Shown here: positions 1 through 11,231 of the stretch, piece by piece | Layout of the letters: every line of letters starts with the position of its first letter | Numbering within the stretch: the first letter of the stretch is position 1 | From: Apricaphanius iberus | Taxonomy: Eukaryota > Chordata > Actinopteri > Cyprinodontiformes > Aphaniidae | DNA length: 64,000 nt | Direction of reading: 5' to 3' | NCBI GenBank assembly: GCA_028564705.1 | Contig: JAPXFQ010001794.1 | Location: forward strand, 594,001 to 658,000 | The notes under the pieces: model-generated | What the model was told of the DNA's origin: nothing | Databases searched by the model: none | The model's input: the letters and a program-made list of their open reading frames with translations, nothing else | Position numbers and translations under genes: made by a program

Positions 1-482
1 GATGCATTAAATACAGTGTCCAGGTTTGAGATGATTCTCCGTTGCTGTCAGAGTTTCTCGTCACCATCTAAAAAACAACGGTCAGACAATGAGACCCATA
101 TGAGCCCTGATTGAATGTACATTATATCACAATGAATTATTTCCCTTTTTTTTTCTGGAATGTCGCACAACTGATGGTTAATTGATGCGGAGGTTGCTGC
201 GCAGAAACATAACGTCGTCCACAGTAACTGGCTTCAGCTGTGTTCTCCGATCCTGCATCGTGAATCCAGGCGCAGAAAAGTTTCTCTGGCTGGCGGCGCT
301 ACGCTGGTGATGTGCAGCGTTGCAGGACTCCGAGCTGCAGTGAAGTTAAAGTTACGGTTCCTCCACACAGAACAGCAAGGATTCAGAAGGAAACACGTTT
401 GTTTTCGTTGCAGTGAATATTATGACCAAATGCCAACTGGGTGAATACTGATTTATTTATTTATCAATATTAAAAACAACCT
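1..482. other. Unassigned sequence, nothing recognised
   Basis: No coding frame, repeat or RNA that I can name. If the shisa9-like assignment is right this is intron of that gene. Confidence 0.4.
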
Positions 483-865
483 GAATAGAATAGAATTCAA
501 CTTTATTGTCATTGCACATGTCACTAGTACAAGGCAACAAAATGCAGTCTGCATCCATCCATAAGTGCTTTAGCAATAATATAGATATATTACAGAATAT
601 AGATCTAATATAGATGTGTTAAAAATGTACACAGTATGAAAGTATGTTATGAATATACTATAAATATATACAAGCTATCAGGTTATGAACAGGTCATGCA
701 TATGGTTATAAATATGAAAAGCGATAACAGATTATAGATATACAATTTGTAGAACTATAATTATTGTATTGTACAGCAGGTTGTCTATATAGTATTTACG
801 GTAGTGCGGTTGAGCTCAGTGATATATATGGATAAATTATACAGTAGTTATATAAAATGCCAGTG
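483..865 (-). repeat. LINE-type 3'-end-like dispersed repeat
   Basis: Begins with the GAATAGAATAGAATTCAAC and TTTATTGTCATTGCACAT sequences that I recall from 3' tails of fish non-LTR elements, followed by AT-rich UTR-like DNA with many ATATAT/TATAGA motifs. Read on the minus strand it would be a truncated 3'UTR. No reverse-transcriptase sequence is attached. The right boundary is approximate. Confidence 0.5.
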
Positions 866-2435
866 GTTGTAAATGGTGGTTCAGTCTGTGTTACTATTGT
901 GTGCATGTCTGTTTTCGGTCGTTGTAAAAATGGGGTCAAAAATCACACGTTCAAACCAAAATGGCCGACTTCCTGTCCATCTGGGACCACGACGTTTTGA
1001 GGCTTTTTGGTACGTTCTCCATGTATGCCAAACGGCGTTTATCTACGATGAACTAAGGTCAATGCCGAGGGTGTTTTCCAGGGGGCGCTACTGAGCCATT
1101 TGTAAATTTCCCGCTCACCTGAGGCAGCCGCCAAATATGGTACTTTCAGGGTACTCCAGCTTCGTCCCACAGGCTGTTTCTTCTTTCTTTTAAAGGATCC
1201 TCTTTCCTCTAAAGAGAAAAGCAGCAATGCGCCCTCTGGCGCGCAGTCGGCTGTACATTTATTAGAAGAAGAAATCCTACTATCGGCAGGAAGTGATGAG
1301 AAGGACCTGTATTCTGTAGCCAGGTCTACTTGCCCTGTTTTGCCAAATGCAGAAGGTGATTGTGCAACATAATTAAAATATCAGAATAGCACCCGTCACG
1401 TTTAACTTCTGTTTCATAGAAGCGGAAGCCGTTTAACATCCTTGCTTGCTACCAAGACGCTTATAAAAGAAGGAAGTAGATTGTTTGATGAATTTGAATG
1501 AACAACGTTGCCTCTTGAACCAAAATGATAGATTAAACATCTGGGACATCACCAGCTAGTTCAAAGACTTTGAAAGATTGTTATAGATTTAAACTGTTTT
1601 TTTTTTGGGGGGGGGGGGGGGGAGAATGTTAGTTATTGAAAAGTTTGTTCAGGTTTCTTTCAGGACGGAGCAGGTATAGAAAATGTAAGTAACAGCAACG
1701 AGGATTGCGTGGGTTGCTGTGTCTTCTCTCCCTGTTGACCTGATTAGAAGTGGAACCGGGTTTCGGTCCCCCCAGTCCTCTAATTGTCCCCCACCAATGT
1801 CCCAAAGGCCTTATCAGCCTCCTCTCTGTCAATCAGTATCCCCCTCCTCTGTCCCCCTGGACATTTCTAGAAGGTCACTTAATTGGACCGAAGCACAGGA
1901 CCAACTAATGGATTCACTTCTTGTTCTTCTGCTGCTACAAATGACCAATTATGTCCTGTTGGGGCTCCATGCACTCATTTCTGCTATGCATGGAGGACAG
2001 ATAAAGTACATTAAGGAAAAGCAGCTGAAAGTGAAACTCTTGATATTTTTACCTGTTATTGAGTTTCTGAGTGAACAGAACCTGCCTGGAAGTCTCTTCC
2101 AAAGTTTTTATTTTTGTTTTTCCTCTTTATTTTTTATTTTTTTCATTACTCCTGATCCTTCTGCTATTTTTCTCTGACAGAAGCAGCAGTTTAAGCAGAC
2201 GGGAACGTAACAGAAAGCCACAACAAATCTATATATAGAAACTAGAGTTTGGACATTAAGAGACGTCAACTCAGCTAAAATATAAAGAACAAAACGCTTT
2301 TCTTGGCTTTTTTTTATCAAATAAATAACAAGGAGATAGTTTCACTTTCAGTCCACTTGATGACTGAGATTTTCCTGCTCTGGATATAAGTAATAAATTA
2401 TGTAAGCTGAAATATACTAAATATAGTAATTGTTA
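866..2435. other. Non-coding stretch with a T10-G16 run
   Basis: Several open frames of 60-150 codons occur but none shows a recognisable domain. A run of about 10 T and 16 G lies at 1597-1622. Nothing else is recognised. Confidence 0.4.
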
Positions 2436-2800
2436 TGGATGCACCGATACCAACACTGCTATTGGGTATCGGGGCAGATACCATTTTTATAAATTATAAC
2501 AGTATCGGTTAAAGTTAAGTGATACAATGAACCGATACTTAAAATCTGCAATAATTTCACAGAAAATGTTTATTTTTCAATTGAAATTTTTATGTTTTGG
2601 TCATTTTGTTTAAATATCTTTTTCTTTTATGTAATTCACCATCATTTGTTGTAACAAGCAGAGAAGAAATTAAAATCTGTCTTCCAATTCCAATGCATTT
2701 TTTGTGTTTGATAGAAGTATCGGTATTTGTACTCGGTATCGGAAAGTATTCAAATACAAGTATTGGTATTGTTTCGGTTTGAAAGAAGTGGCATTATTAG
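2436..2800 (+). mobile_element. Non-autonomous hAT-like element, family A, copy 1
   Basis: Starts with GGATGCACCGATACC and contains repeated ATCGGTA/CCGATAC motifs at both ends, with an AT-rich middle including CACCATCATTTGTTGTAACA. The same body recurs at 10108-10680 (reverse orientation) and 38850-39108. GGATGCA(A/C)CGATAC termini are typical of a fish hAT-like non-autonomous family; no transposase is present and no clear target duplication was found here. Confidence 0.6.
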
Positions 2801-2908
2801 GAATTGTGTTGAAGTCTTTTTACTCATATGAAGGCCGAAGGATAACTTCATCTTTATGTATTTAGAAATTAAACAATGAAGGCCACATTCTTCAGAAAAT
2901 ATTAAATT

Positions 2909-2982
2909 CAATGCACTTTTGTTTATATAGCATCAATTTACAACAAAATTAATTTCAATACAGTTATACAAACAAGTATTGC
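2909..2982 (-). repeat. 3'-terminal fragment of an L2-type LINE
   Basis: A diverged copy of the LINE 3' end seen at 31745-31828 (plus) and at 37101 and 62080 (minus): TATAGCATCAATTTACAACA corresponds to the TATAGCGCCAATTCACAACA sequence of the better copies. Confidence 0.5.
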
Positions 2983-2984
2983 AT

Positions 2985-3010
2985 GGATCTACTAGCATGC
3001 TAGTAGATCC
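2985..3010. repeat. 26-bp perfect palindrome
   Basis: The 26 bases are their own reverse complement, centred on AGCATGCT with outer arms GGATCTACT and AGTAGATCC. It lies between a LINE tail and a dispersed MITE-like repeat. Confidence 0.9.
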
Positions 3011-3029
3011 CATTCACCTACATTGGTTA

Positions 3030-3125
3030 TGCTAAGCTAAGTTGTTTGGCAAACAGACGGCTGCCACATAAAAAATTATTGGGCTGGTTACAAAATGCTG
3101 ATTTATCGCTTATCTAACTTTGGGG
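3030..3125 (-). repeat. Dispersed MITE-like repeat, copy 1 (pair with 25375-25510)
   Basis: Shares, in reverse orientation, the TTAAGCTAAGCTAA-like, GGTTACAAAATGCT and TATCTAACTTTGGG segments with 25375-25510. No termini were defined. Confidence 0.5.
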
Positions 3126-3432
3126 AATATGGCAACAAAAACATTTTTTGTGTGATCTGAGTTTCTACGTGGCTCTGGGATCGATGGCTTCTTCTTGTCT
3201 GAGTGGCTTCTCAGCCCATATGAGTAGAGGACTCATTTCCCCCCAGCCCCCAGGAATGGACCAGAACTCGTCTCCTTCCTGAACCGCATGATGGCGCGAC
3301 ATTACCGTAATGCTTAGACTTGCGTATAACTGAACAGATTAGATAACTTTATTTTCCCCCAAAGGGGAAATTTGTTCTGAAGATTAAATCTTTAGGCATC
3401 TGACTCAAATATGCACCAGAGAGTTGGAGGTT

Positions 3433-5085
3433 CCTAAAGGTCCCCCTGCTTAAGCCAGGACATTTCCAGGCCCGTCTGAAGTTTGCTAGTGAGCATCTGG
3501 ATGATCCAGAAGAGGATTGGGAGAACGTCATACGCTCAGATGGAACCAAAGTAGAACTTTTTGGTAAAAACTCTACAGCATAGCTACTGTGAAGCATGGG
3601 GGTGGAAGCATACTTGCTAACCCTCCCGATTTTCCCGAGAGACTGCCGAATTTCAGTCACCCTCCCAAAAATCTCCCGGGGCGACCATTCTCCCGAATTT
3701 CTCCCGATATTTGACAGTGTCGCATATCATGCACACTCCCTGTTTCTACTGTGAGAGGGATCGAGAATAAAACGTGTTACATTTTAAATACGTGAACAGT
3801 TTCTTCATTCCGGACATGAAAATCCATCACGTTTGGTGAAATTTGCTGTTTTCAATCAAGAAATAGGTCACATACGTGATTCTTATGTCTAGGAGAAAAA
3901 CAATCAGTGACGCACGGTGCAGCAGCGTGCCGCAAGTTTTCAGAAGTCTTTGCGTTCTGTCTGGTAAAAACCAACGTTAGTGTCAAAATCATCAGACTCG
4001 TTGCTTTCTTGGTTTGTGCTGCGACCAAACTAAGAAAAAATACTTTCTCACTCTCTCCTGACGCAGAGACTCCTACGAGTTTTTGGCCTGATTAATAGTG
4101 ATTATTCCTAACCTCCTAAACTCCTCAGCGCTGCTGAGCAGGGCCGTATCCAGGAGGTTAATAAAGAGGGGCTAAAAGGGGCCCAGGGTGGGTCTGTAGC
4201 ACCCAAATAAAAGCAGAGATGTTCTTGTAGTGAGGACCCAATCTGAGCAGTCGTCATGTTGAAATTACAATTTAAGGTCATTTTATTTTGTTAAGGTTTA
4301 TGTGACAATGTGATATGAAAACGTATAAAAAAAACATTGCAACCTTTTTACACAAAAGGACTGTTTTATTTCTTAACTTACATTATTGCTGTGGACTGTT
4401 ATTTGGTCAAATAAATAAATACTCTGAGATTCAAGTATTCTTAAATATTATAATTATACGGATATATATATATAATTTTCTAATTTTTAACCCACCCGCT
4501 TTTGAAATTCTCCCTAATCCTGAGGTCTCAAGTTTGGGAAGTATGGGTGGAAGCATCATGTTTTGCGACCAGGAAGAATGAATGGGGCCACGTATGGTGG
4601 CATTTAGAGTGAAAACCTCCTTCCATTAGTGAGAGCATTGAAGATGATGATGACGATGATCCCAAACACATCGCCATGGTAACCAAGGAGGAGGGGCTTC
4701 CTAAGAAGCATTTCAAGGTCCCTGATTGGCCAAGCCAGTCTGCAGATCTCAACCCCATAGAAAGTCCCAAAACATGGAGGAATGGGCCAAAATAGCAGCA
4801 ACAGTGGAAACCTGCTGGAGACCTACAGGTGACCTTTGACCTCTGGGATTGATAAAGGGTTAATAACAAAGTACTGAGATGACCAAACACTTTTTTTCCA
4901 CCATAATTTGCTAATAAATGATTTAAAAATGAGTCCATGTGACTTTCTATAGTTTTTCTCATTTTGTCTCTCATAGTTGAGGTATAAAGATAATGAAAAT
5001 TACAGGCCTCTATCATCTTTTTTAGTGGCAGAACCTGCACATTTGGTGGCTGACTAATTACTTTTTTGCCCCACTGTACATTCAC
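3433..5085 (+). pseudogene. Tc1-like transposase relic, split by a hAT-like insertion
   Basis: The plus strand of 3440-3608 translates to Tc1-transposase-like sequence: LLKPGHFQARLKFASEHLDD, then ENVIRSDGTK and a KHGGGS motif. The same element resumes at 4546 with SIMF, NPKHIA-like and [12 protein letters not shown] segments and a 3' terminal region ending near GCCCCACTGTA at 5080. The interruption is the 937-bp insert at 3609-4545. The 5' half of the transposase is missing, frames are broken and no intact DDE domain remains. A related minus-strand relic lies at 45893-46930. Dead element. Confidence 0.75.
3609..4545. mobile_element. hAT-like non-autonomous element inserted in the Tc1 relic
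   Basis: Bounded by the direct 8-bp duplication GGTGGAAG at 3601-3608 and 4546-4553. The ends are imperfect inverted repeats: CATACTTGCTAACCC on the left, and CATACTTCCCAAACTTGAG read inward on the right. An 8-bp TSD is the hAT hallmark. No transposase frame is present; short open frames inside have no motif. Part of the interior (about 4132-4205) recurs inverted at 9310-9385. Confidence 0.8.
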
Positions 5086-5089
5086 AGAT

Positions 5090-5984
5090 GTGTCTAGCTT
5101 TATATTTCCTGATTTCCTAATAAGGTTTTCCTGCCACTGATTGGCTTCGGCTGTTTTTCCTCCTCCTGGTGCGTATTGTTTGCCTCTGCGGCTTTCTGCC
5201 TCTCCACCACAGCGAAGCCGTCCTGTATCACGTTTCCCCTCACGTACCCTGCTGGGTGTTTGCGCCGTGGAGCTGACTAACTTCAGATTGATTCACCTAT
5301 CGCCTGAGCAGGTTTGATCCCAGGAGGAGGTCTGGGAGCGCCTCGGCGGGTGAGACGCTGCGCCCACAGCCGGGCTCTGCTGCTGCCTCGCTCCTTCACT
5401 CACACAGCGATAAACTAGATTTATAGTTACAGCAGCAAACCAAATTCACTGAGTGTGTTAACTTTATCTACAAGGACAGGGAGGCAACGAGGAGCTAAAG
5501 AGTAATGAGTTGACTGTGAGTGCGGATCGGACGGGGAAAAAGGTCACATTTCGCAGAGATAAGAGGGACTGAAGCTTGGTGAGACTAAGTGACAGAAGAA
5601 GGAATAAATATCAGGCTTTAAAGCTGACGGCTCAGAGGCTGAACACACACACAGAGCTAGACGATGCACACACCAGCAGCTTCCTGGGGTGAATTTTGTG
5701 GACCCACTGTGTCTAAAACGTTCAGAGGCAAATTTATCAAAATAAGTCGAATGAAGAAATCTCTACAGAGCTGCAAAAAGTTCACACTCCTCCGTGCATT
5801 TTTTCAGTGTGTGGATTGTTGGTCATGAATTAAATGTAATTATCCCACTTTTTCTGGGTTCAGCCATACATGCCTCAGACATGCCTGTTCATTAATAATC
5901 TAGAGCTCTGCACTGCCTCAGCTAGGGTCAGAGGTCATGATTCAACAATGTGAAAGAGAGAAAATGGGATCCTGGACCAGAACC
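5090..5984. other. Unassigned sequence between two transposon relics
   Basis: Slightly higher GC than its surroundings around 5150-5420. No splice-bounded open frame, RNA or repeat recognised. Confidence 0.4.
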
Positions 5985-6990
5985 ACTGCTGTGAATAAAT
6001 ACTGACCGTGGTAAAACCACAGTACTGGTACTATTGGACCTCAGTGCTGCGTTTGACACCGTTGATCATGATATATTACTGGAACGTCTAGAGAGCTGGG
6101 TCGGAGTCTCTGGTACAGTACTTGACTGGTTCAGATCCTACCTTAAGAACAGGAATTTCTTTGTGTCAATTAGCCAGTTCTCATCACTAAACACAGAAAT
6201 CACATGTGGGGTCCCCCAGGGCTCCATCCTAGGGCCCCTTCTATTTAGCATCTACATGCTCCCGCTAAGCCAGATTATAACCACCAACAATGTTAACTAC
6301 CATAACTATGCTGACGCCACTCAGCTTTATATCTCTATCTCACCAGGTGATGTTGAACCCGTCCAAATCCTCAATAAATGCATTGAGCAAATTAACAGCT
6401 GGATGTCCCATAATTTCCTCCAATTAAACAAAAACATTACAGAAGTACTTATCTTTGGACCCAAAAAAGATCGACTACATATCAGCACACAGTTTAAATT
6501 AATCCAGCTAGAAACTAGCAACCAGGCCAGAAATCTAGGTGTAATAATGGACTCAGACCAGAACCTCCAAGGTCACATAAAGGCAATAACAAGGTCAGCT
6601 TTTTATCAGCTGAGGAACATTTCTAGGATTAAAGGACTGATGACACAAGGAGACCTAGAAAAACTCATCCATGCATTTATGAATACTGTAACAGTATCTT
6701 CACAGGTCTACCTAAAAAGTCAGTCAGACAGCTGCAGCTGATCCAGAACGCTGCTGCTCGTGTTCTCACTAGAACCAGGAAAGTAGAACACATCATGCTC
6801 ATCATATCTGGAACAAACTACCAGGAGAATGCAAAGCTGCAGAGACTCTGAACTCTTTTAAATCTGAAATAAAACTTATCTATTTATGAGTAACTGATAC
6901 TATTATTGTCAAAACTATTATTAAATGTTTTCTGACTTTTATTCTCATAATTCTGACTGACTATTATTTGAATCTGCAAGGGTTTGTTGG
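5985..6990 (+). pseudogene. 5'-truncated L2/CR1-type LINE reverse transcriptase, catalytic box mutated
   Basis: Open from about 6004 to 6741: VLVLLDLSAAFDTVDHDILL, then CGVPQGSILGPLLF, then YADATQLY, the usual order of RT motifs in L2-group fish LINEs. The catalytic YADD has become YADA at about 6307-6318, one GAC-to-GCC-type change that removes the second active-site Asp. After about 6690 the frame shifts; LQLIQNAAARVLTR continues in another frame, then a deletion joins it to a degraded WNKLPGE-like segment and tail. No 5' region or endonuclease is present. It cannot encode an active enzyme. Confidence 0.8.
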
Positions 6991-7236
6991 ATTTAAATTC
7001 ACCGTTCTTGTGTTTGAAGGATCTGCAGTTCCATAAATCCGTGGTCGTTTTCTGCTAGCCAAATGTGAAGTGTTGTGAAATACCAACCGTGAAAGCTAAC
7101 AAACATGCTAACAGTTAGCCGTAACCGATCTGCTTTAGACCTATAAGTTATTTCTCCCTCTGCACTTCTCCACTTTATCAATAAAGCTACGTGCTCCTAA
7201 GATGGTATTCATTAAGAAAGAAAAGGTCAGAAATTT

Positions 7237-7290
7237 TGTTTTTTTTTCAGTGGCCCTAATCCTCTTCCGTAGTTTTTGTAACTATTGTAC
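7237..7290. repeat. Terminal fragment of the AT-rich GTGGCCCTAAT repeat family
   Basis: TTCAGTGGCCCTAATCCTCT matches the ends of the longer AT-rich repeats at 12850-13310 and 54040-54510. Confidence 0.4.
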
Positions 7291-7629
7291 ATGATGTGAA
7301 TATTTTTTCTTCAGTAAAAATTGTGTTTCTGTTCTGTTCGTACATCTGTGTCTTTGTTTTGCCGCTGTTACAACCAAATTTCCCTTTTCAGGACATTTAA
7401 AGGATTATTTTTCTAAAAGATTATATATATTATATATATTATGTTATATTTAATAACACTGAGTTTGTGTGACTTATCTTTGAGTTCCTGTAAACTTTAT
7501 CGAAGTGCCTGACAGTAAGATACCTTAAGTGTAGTGAACCTTCTTCCTGCTTATTGTGGCAGAATATACTACGTTCTTGTAACTCAGAGTGTTTGTTGTA
7601 ACAGCTTGATTTGAATTTAACTTGATTTC

Positions 7630-7765
7630 AGTGTTGGGGTAGTTACTCATAAAAGTAATCCATTACATATTACTCGTTACTTCTCAAAAAGTGATCCCTT
7701 ACATTTCTTTGTTACTTTTTTGGAAAGTAACTTAGTTACGTTACTTGTTACAGTACTTTTGTATG
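7630..7765 (+). repeat. GTTACT-rich MITE-like repeat fragment
   Basis: Starts AGTGTTGGGGTAGTTACTC followed by many TTACTCGTTACTT-like motifs, a common fish hAT-type non-autonomous terminus. A second fragment of similar sequence occurs at 7970-8048 inside the next element. Confidence 0.45.
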
Positions 7766-7875
7766 GTTCTAAAACGTCCTGCCTGAAATGCAGGGTCATG
7801 TAAATTCTAGGTTTGAAGTCAAACGTCACGTTAGCGTCTGTTTAATCTGCCTTTGTTGTTAGCGTTACCGTGCCT

Positions 7876-8906
7876 TAGGGTTCGGTGATGTCCACCAAAT
7901 TGAGAGTTAACGATGTTGACAGTAAAACATCGCTATGGACGATGACATCGTTGGGGTGGGGGAGGGGGGGGGGGGGGTTGGTTACTTTTTTCAGTTATCT
8001 TAAACAACAACTTACTTTTTTAAACTGTACTTTAGTTACTTTACTACACTTACGCAAGCATTTTGATTTGAAATCCATACTCACAATTTTATGTGCGCAT
8101 GGATTTTGGCATCATGCCGGACCTTTTCAGAGCTTTACACTGAAAAACGGACATAATTCCTTTACCTTGTAAAAAAGATGACTAAGTTATACTTAACAAA
8201 CTCACACCAGGTTGTTCTCCTTCCAGGTAAAAGTCTTAATATAAATTCTTCCAATCTAGCATACACCACTACATCAGCTGACAGGTGAACAGAGAGCAGG
8301 CACCGATATCCGCGCAGCCTTGATTCATAGTGCGCATAGTGCAACGTTTGTGGCCATCTTTGCTCGTTTTTCAAAAAGGGTGAAACGGTAATTATCTGCC
8401 TCGCTCTGACTGTCTGCCGCCGGAGACTTGTTAGAGCTGTAATCGGGCCTTAAAAGTTGGCACCCGAATAAATTATCGCGCTAAAGAGGCGGACGGGTTG
8501 GGGTAAAGATCTTCAGCTCGAGTGCGCGGTAATCGCTCGTGGTGTTCGGCCAGCGGGTTCAGTCTTTGCCGTCCTGCCTCGCCTCTTTTTATGTTCAGCT
8601 TAACAAGTTTTGAATCATCCGGATCCATTCTTTTTTCTTTTTTCGGAGCTTCACAGATGGAAACGAATGCAAACAAAACACACCAAATCCATGCAAAATC
8701 AATAAAATATATACAAATATTAGTCAGTTATATTATCAATGTTTACAGAGCGGTCCATGCAAAGGTTTTAGTTAAACTATTGAAGAGACTAAAGGATTAG
8801 TGCCTGTCTGACAGGGTGGGTGGCGTTGCATCACGATATCATCGTCCATCATGATGTTGGTCAACCATCAGGATGGACGATGACAACGTTCATCGGCACA
8901 ACCCTA
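7876..8906. mobile_element. hAT-like element with near-perfect 8-bp TSD
   Basis: Flanked by CCGTGCCT (7868-7875) and CCGTGGCT (8907-8914), 7 of 8 identical. Inverted ends: TAGGGTTCGGTGATG on the left, TAGGGTTGTGCCGATG read inward on the right, with further GACGATGACA motifs near both ends. It contains a G-rich run at about 7956-7977 and a fragment of a GTTACT-rich repeat. No transposase frame is recognised. Confidence 0.65.
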
Positions 8907-8914
8907 CCGTGGCT

Positions 8915-10107
8915 TCCTGGAAATCGAGCCGCCGTTGCTCGGGTGTCGGTGCAATGCCATCTTCACTTTCGCTACGAGCTTGGTACCTCCATGTTGACAG
9001 GTTTGATGTGGAATTCACAGCAGTGGAGAGATGTTCCTCACCGGGCAACGTTTACAGTTATCACTGACATTCTTGTCCCTTCCTGCAACAAATTCAAAGT
9101 AGCGGCCATATTTCCACGCATCTAGGGATGTTTTTGTTAGCGCCACAGCCCTGCTGCCGTCACTCTGCTCCTCCATCTTGTAGCTGCGTCTTGTACGTGA
9201 TGACGTCGTGCAGGAGATGGTTGGTTTGAGGCTCTGTGCAGAATAGATTATCAGTCATTCAACAGTACCTCTAGTAGTGGCCTAAAATGCCTGATGCTGC
9301 GGCAGCTTTTGTGAAAAGTTGTGTGATTTTCCACCCTGGGCCCTTTTAGTCCCCTCGTTATTAAACTCGTGGATACGGCCCTGCTCAGCCGCACTGAACA
9401 TGTAAATAGTCACTCATTAATCGTTCTAAAAACCCACAGGAGTCTGTAAGGAGAGACTGAGAAATTAATCGGTTGAGTTTGACGCCGTAACTTTGGTTTC
9501 TGCCGAACCAAAAGCCCAACCAGCTGCCGCCCTCGGCTCAAAGAGCTGAAAAGAGAGACTTTATCCGCTGGCGTAGTTACCATCGCTGAGATAAAAAGAA
9601 CACTAGGCTTGAGCTCGGTCGAAAGAGTTTTGAATCCCATAACTCAGCAGATGTATAGAGTAATTAAAACTACATGTCCTGTCATTCACATTGAGATATT
9701 GGTTCTCCTGAAAACGTGCCCCTCGCTGCTGCTGTCTGTGAGTCACTATTTACTGATTCGTTTCTCACACAAATCAACCTGGTGACCTATTTTGGCTTCA
9801 AAACTGCGAATTTCACCAAAATCTGAAGGTTTTTTTTTCATGACCGCAATGAGGAAACTGTACCTCATAGCATCTTCCTGCATAAAATGCAAATGCAACT
9901 TTTTATTCTCCGTTTTTCTTACATAAGAAACAGGAAGTGTTCATGATATGCGACGCCGTCAGATATAAGACAATGAAAGGGAGAGTCACAATTGGTAAAA
10001 GCTGCGGTAAAGTTGTGATGATTAGATAAAATTGAACGACGTGCAGAATTTGCGAGGATTGGCTGAATCCCAACATCTTGAATTCCTGGAGGGACTAATT
10101 TAGTCAT
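8915..10107. other. Non-coding stretch with one repeat fragment
   Basis: Apart from the 9310-9385 fragment nothing is recognised. Open frames at 8820-9125 and 9410-9640 have no motifs. Confidence 0.4.
9310..9385 (-). repeat. Fragment homologous to the interior of the 3609-4545 element
   Basis: Reverse complement matches 4132-4205 closely, including GAGCAGGGCCGTATCCA and GGGCCCAGGGTGG. It is a second copy of that element or of a smaller element inside it. Confidence 0.6.
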
Positions 10108-10680
10108 TACTTGGGATGCAACGATACCACTTTTTACCGAACCGATACCGAACCGATACTTGGATCAGAATACTTACCGATACCGAGTACCAATGCTTGT
10201 ACTTCTACCACTCAAAACAACTGCATTGAATTGGAAGACAGGTTTTATTTTCTTCTCTGGTTGTTACAAAAGATGATGGCAAATGAGTAAAAAAAACAAC
10301 ATGGTAAATGGATTGTATTTATATAGCGCTTTTCTAGTCATGTTGATCACTCAAAGCGCTTTAAATTGAAGCCGCATTCACCCATTCGCACTCACAAACG
10401 TGCACACATTTATACACCGATGCAATTATCGGTAGGCAATTTGGGGTTAAGTGCCTTGCCCAGGGGCACAACGACATGTGACTGGAGGAAGCTGGAATCA
10501 AACCTACGGCCCTCCGATTGCAAGACAACTACTCAATCTACTGAGCCACAGTTGTTCAACAAGTAAGAAAATTACTTCAAAATAAAAATTTCGAATATAA
10601 AATAAATATTTTCTGTGAAATTATTGCAGAGTTTACACATTGTAAGTATTGGTTCATGGTATCAGTTAACTTGAGTATTC
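10108..10680 (-). mobile_element. hAT-like element, family A, copy 2, interrupted by a SINE-like repeat
   Basis: Left end reads GGGATGCAACGATACC with multiple CCGATAC motifs, the reverse of the copy at 2436. The body up to about 10296 and from 10566 onward matches copy 1 read backwards; the 10297-10565 segment is foreign and belongs to another repeat. Right boundary approximate. Confidence 0.6.
10297..10565 (+). repeat. SINE-like or MITE repeat nested in a hAT-like element
   Basis: Begins near GGTAAATGGATTGTATTTAT and TATAGCGCTTTTCTAGTC, passes through CCCATTCGCACTCACA and TGCCTTGCCCAGGGGCACA, and ends near CTACTGAGCCACA. This layout is a very common fish dispersed repeat. A related but distinct copy is at 56173-56425. 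It splits the family A element, so it is the younger insertion. Class (SINE or DNA element) is unresolved. Confidence 0.6.
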
Positions 10681-10742
10681 ATTCATTCATTTATTTATTC
10701 ATTCATTCATTCATTTATTCATTCATTCATTTATTCCTTCAT
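10677..10742. repeat. (ATTC)n microsatellite
   Basis: Tandem ATTC units with a few ATTT variants over about 65 bases. Confidence 0.9.
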
Positions 10743-10745
10743 TTT

Positions 10746-11231
10746 TCCCTTTGATAAGTAAAAAGGTTTTAAGTGGCTAAAGATCAACTCAAACAGGAAT
10801 TATTCAAAAAGACGGCAGGATTTAATAACTAGTTAATAAAAAATGTTTAAAGCTTCGTCGGCAAACACCCAGAAGGTATCAGTGCGATTCTCTGAATTTT
10901 CCCTTAAACCTTCTTTTCTCAGAGATTTCGAAGTGAAGATAGATTCTGGGCTTTTCCTTTGATTTCGCTCCTCCAGGAGCACAACGGGGCTCTTCTTGCA
11001 GCCGTCAGGACCTTTGCTCTCAGTTTGGCCGCTCTGATGAGGAGAGGCGGACTGACAGAGTTAAAACACATCTGGTTTGTTATTTCTGTGGCAGGAAGGG
11101 TTTGTTGTTTCAGTTTATTTCATGTTTCTACAGCTTGCCTGGGATCATCTTCCGCCGTTGGTTCTAATTTGCTCTTCAGCAGCTTGTTTTAGTTAACTTC
11201 AGACCATTTCTGTCTTCTTCTCTCCCGCTAG
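10746..11231 (+). other. Intronic sequence leading into the shisa9-like last exon
   Basis: No repeat is recognised here. A pyrimidine-rich stretch (about 11200-11229) precedes the acceptor AG at 11230-11231. A short open frame at 10959-11192 has no recognisable motif and runs into the tract, so I treat it as intron. Confidence 0.5.

Noticed and set aside
1719..2177. 152-codon plus-strand frame
   Set aside because: No motif; Pro/Ser-rich start and a hydrophobic Phe-rich end come from CT- and T-rich DNA.
4528..5085. 185-codon minus-strand frame
   Set aside because: Antisense to a Tc1-like relic whose motifs read on the plus strand.
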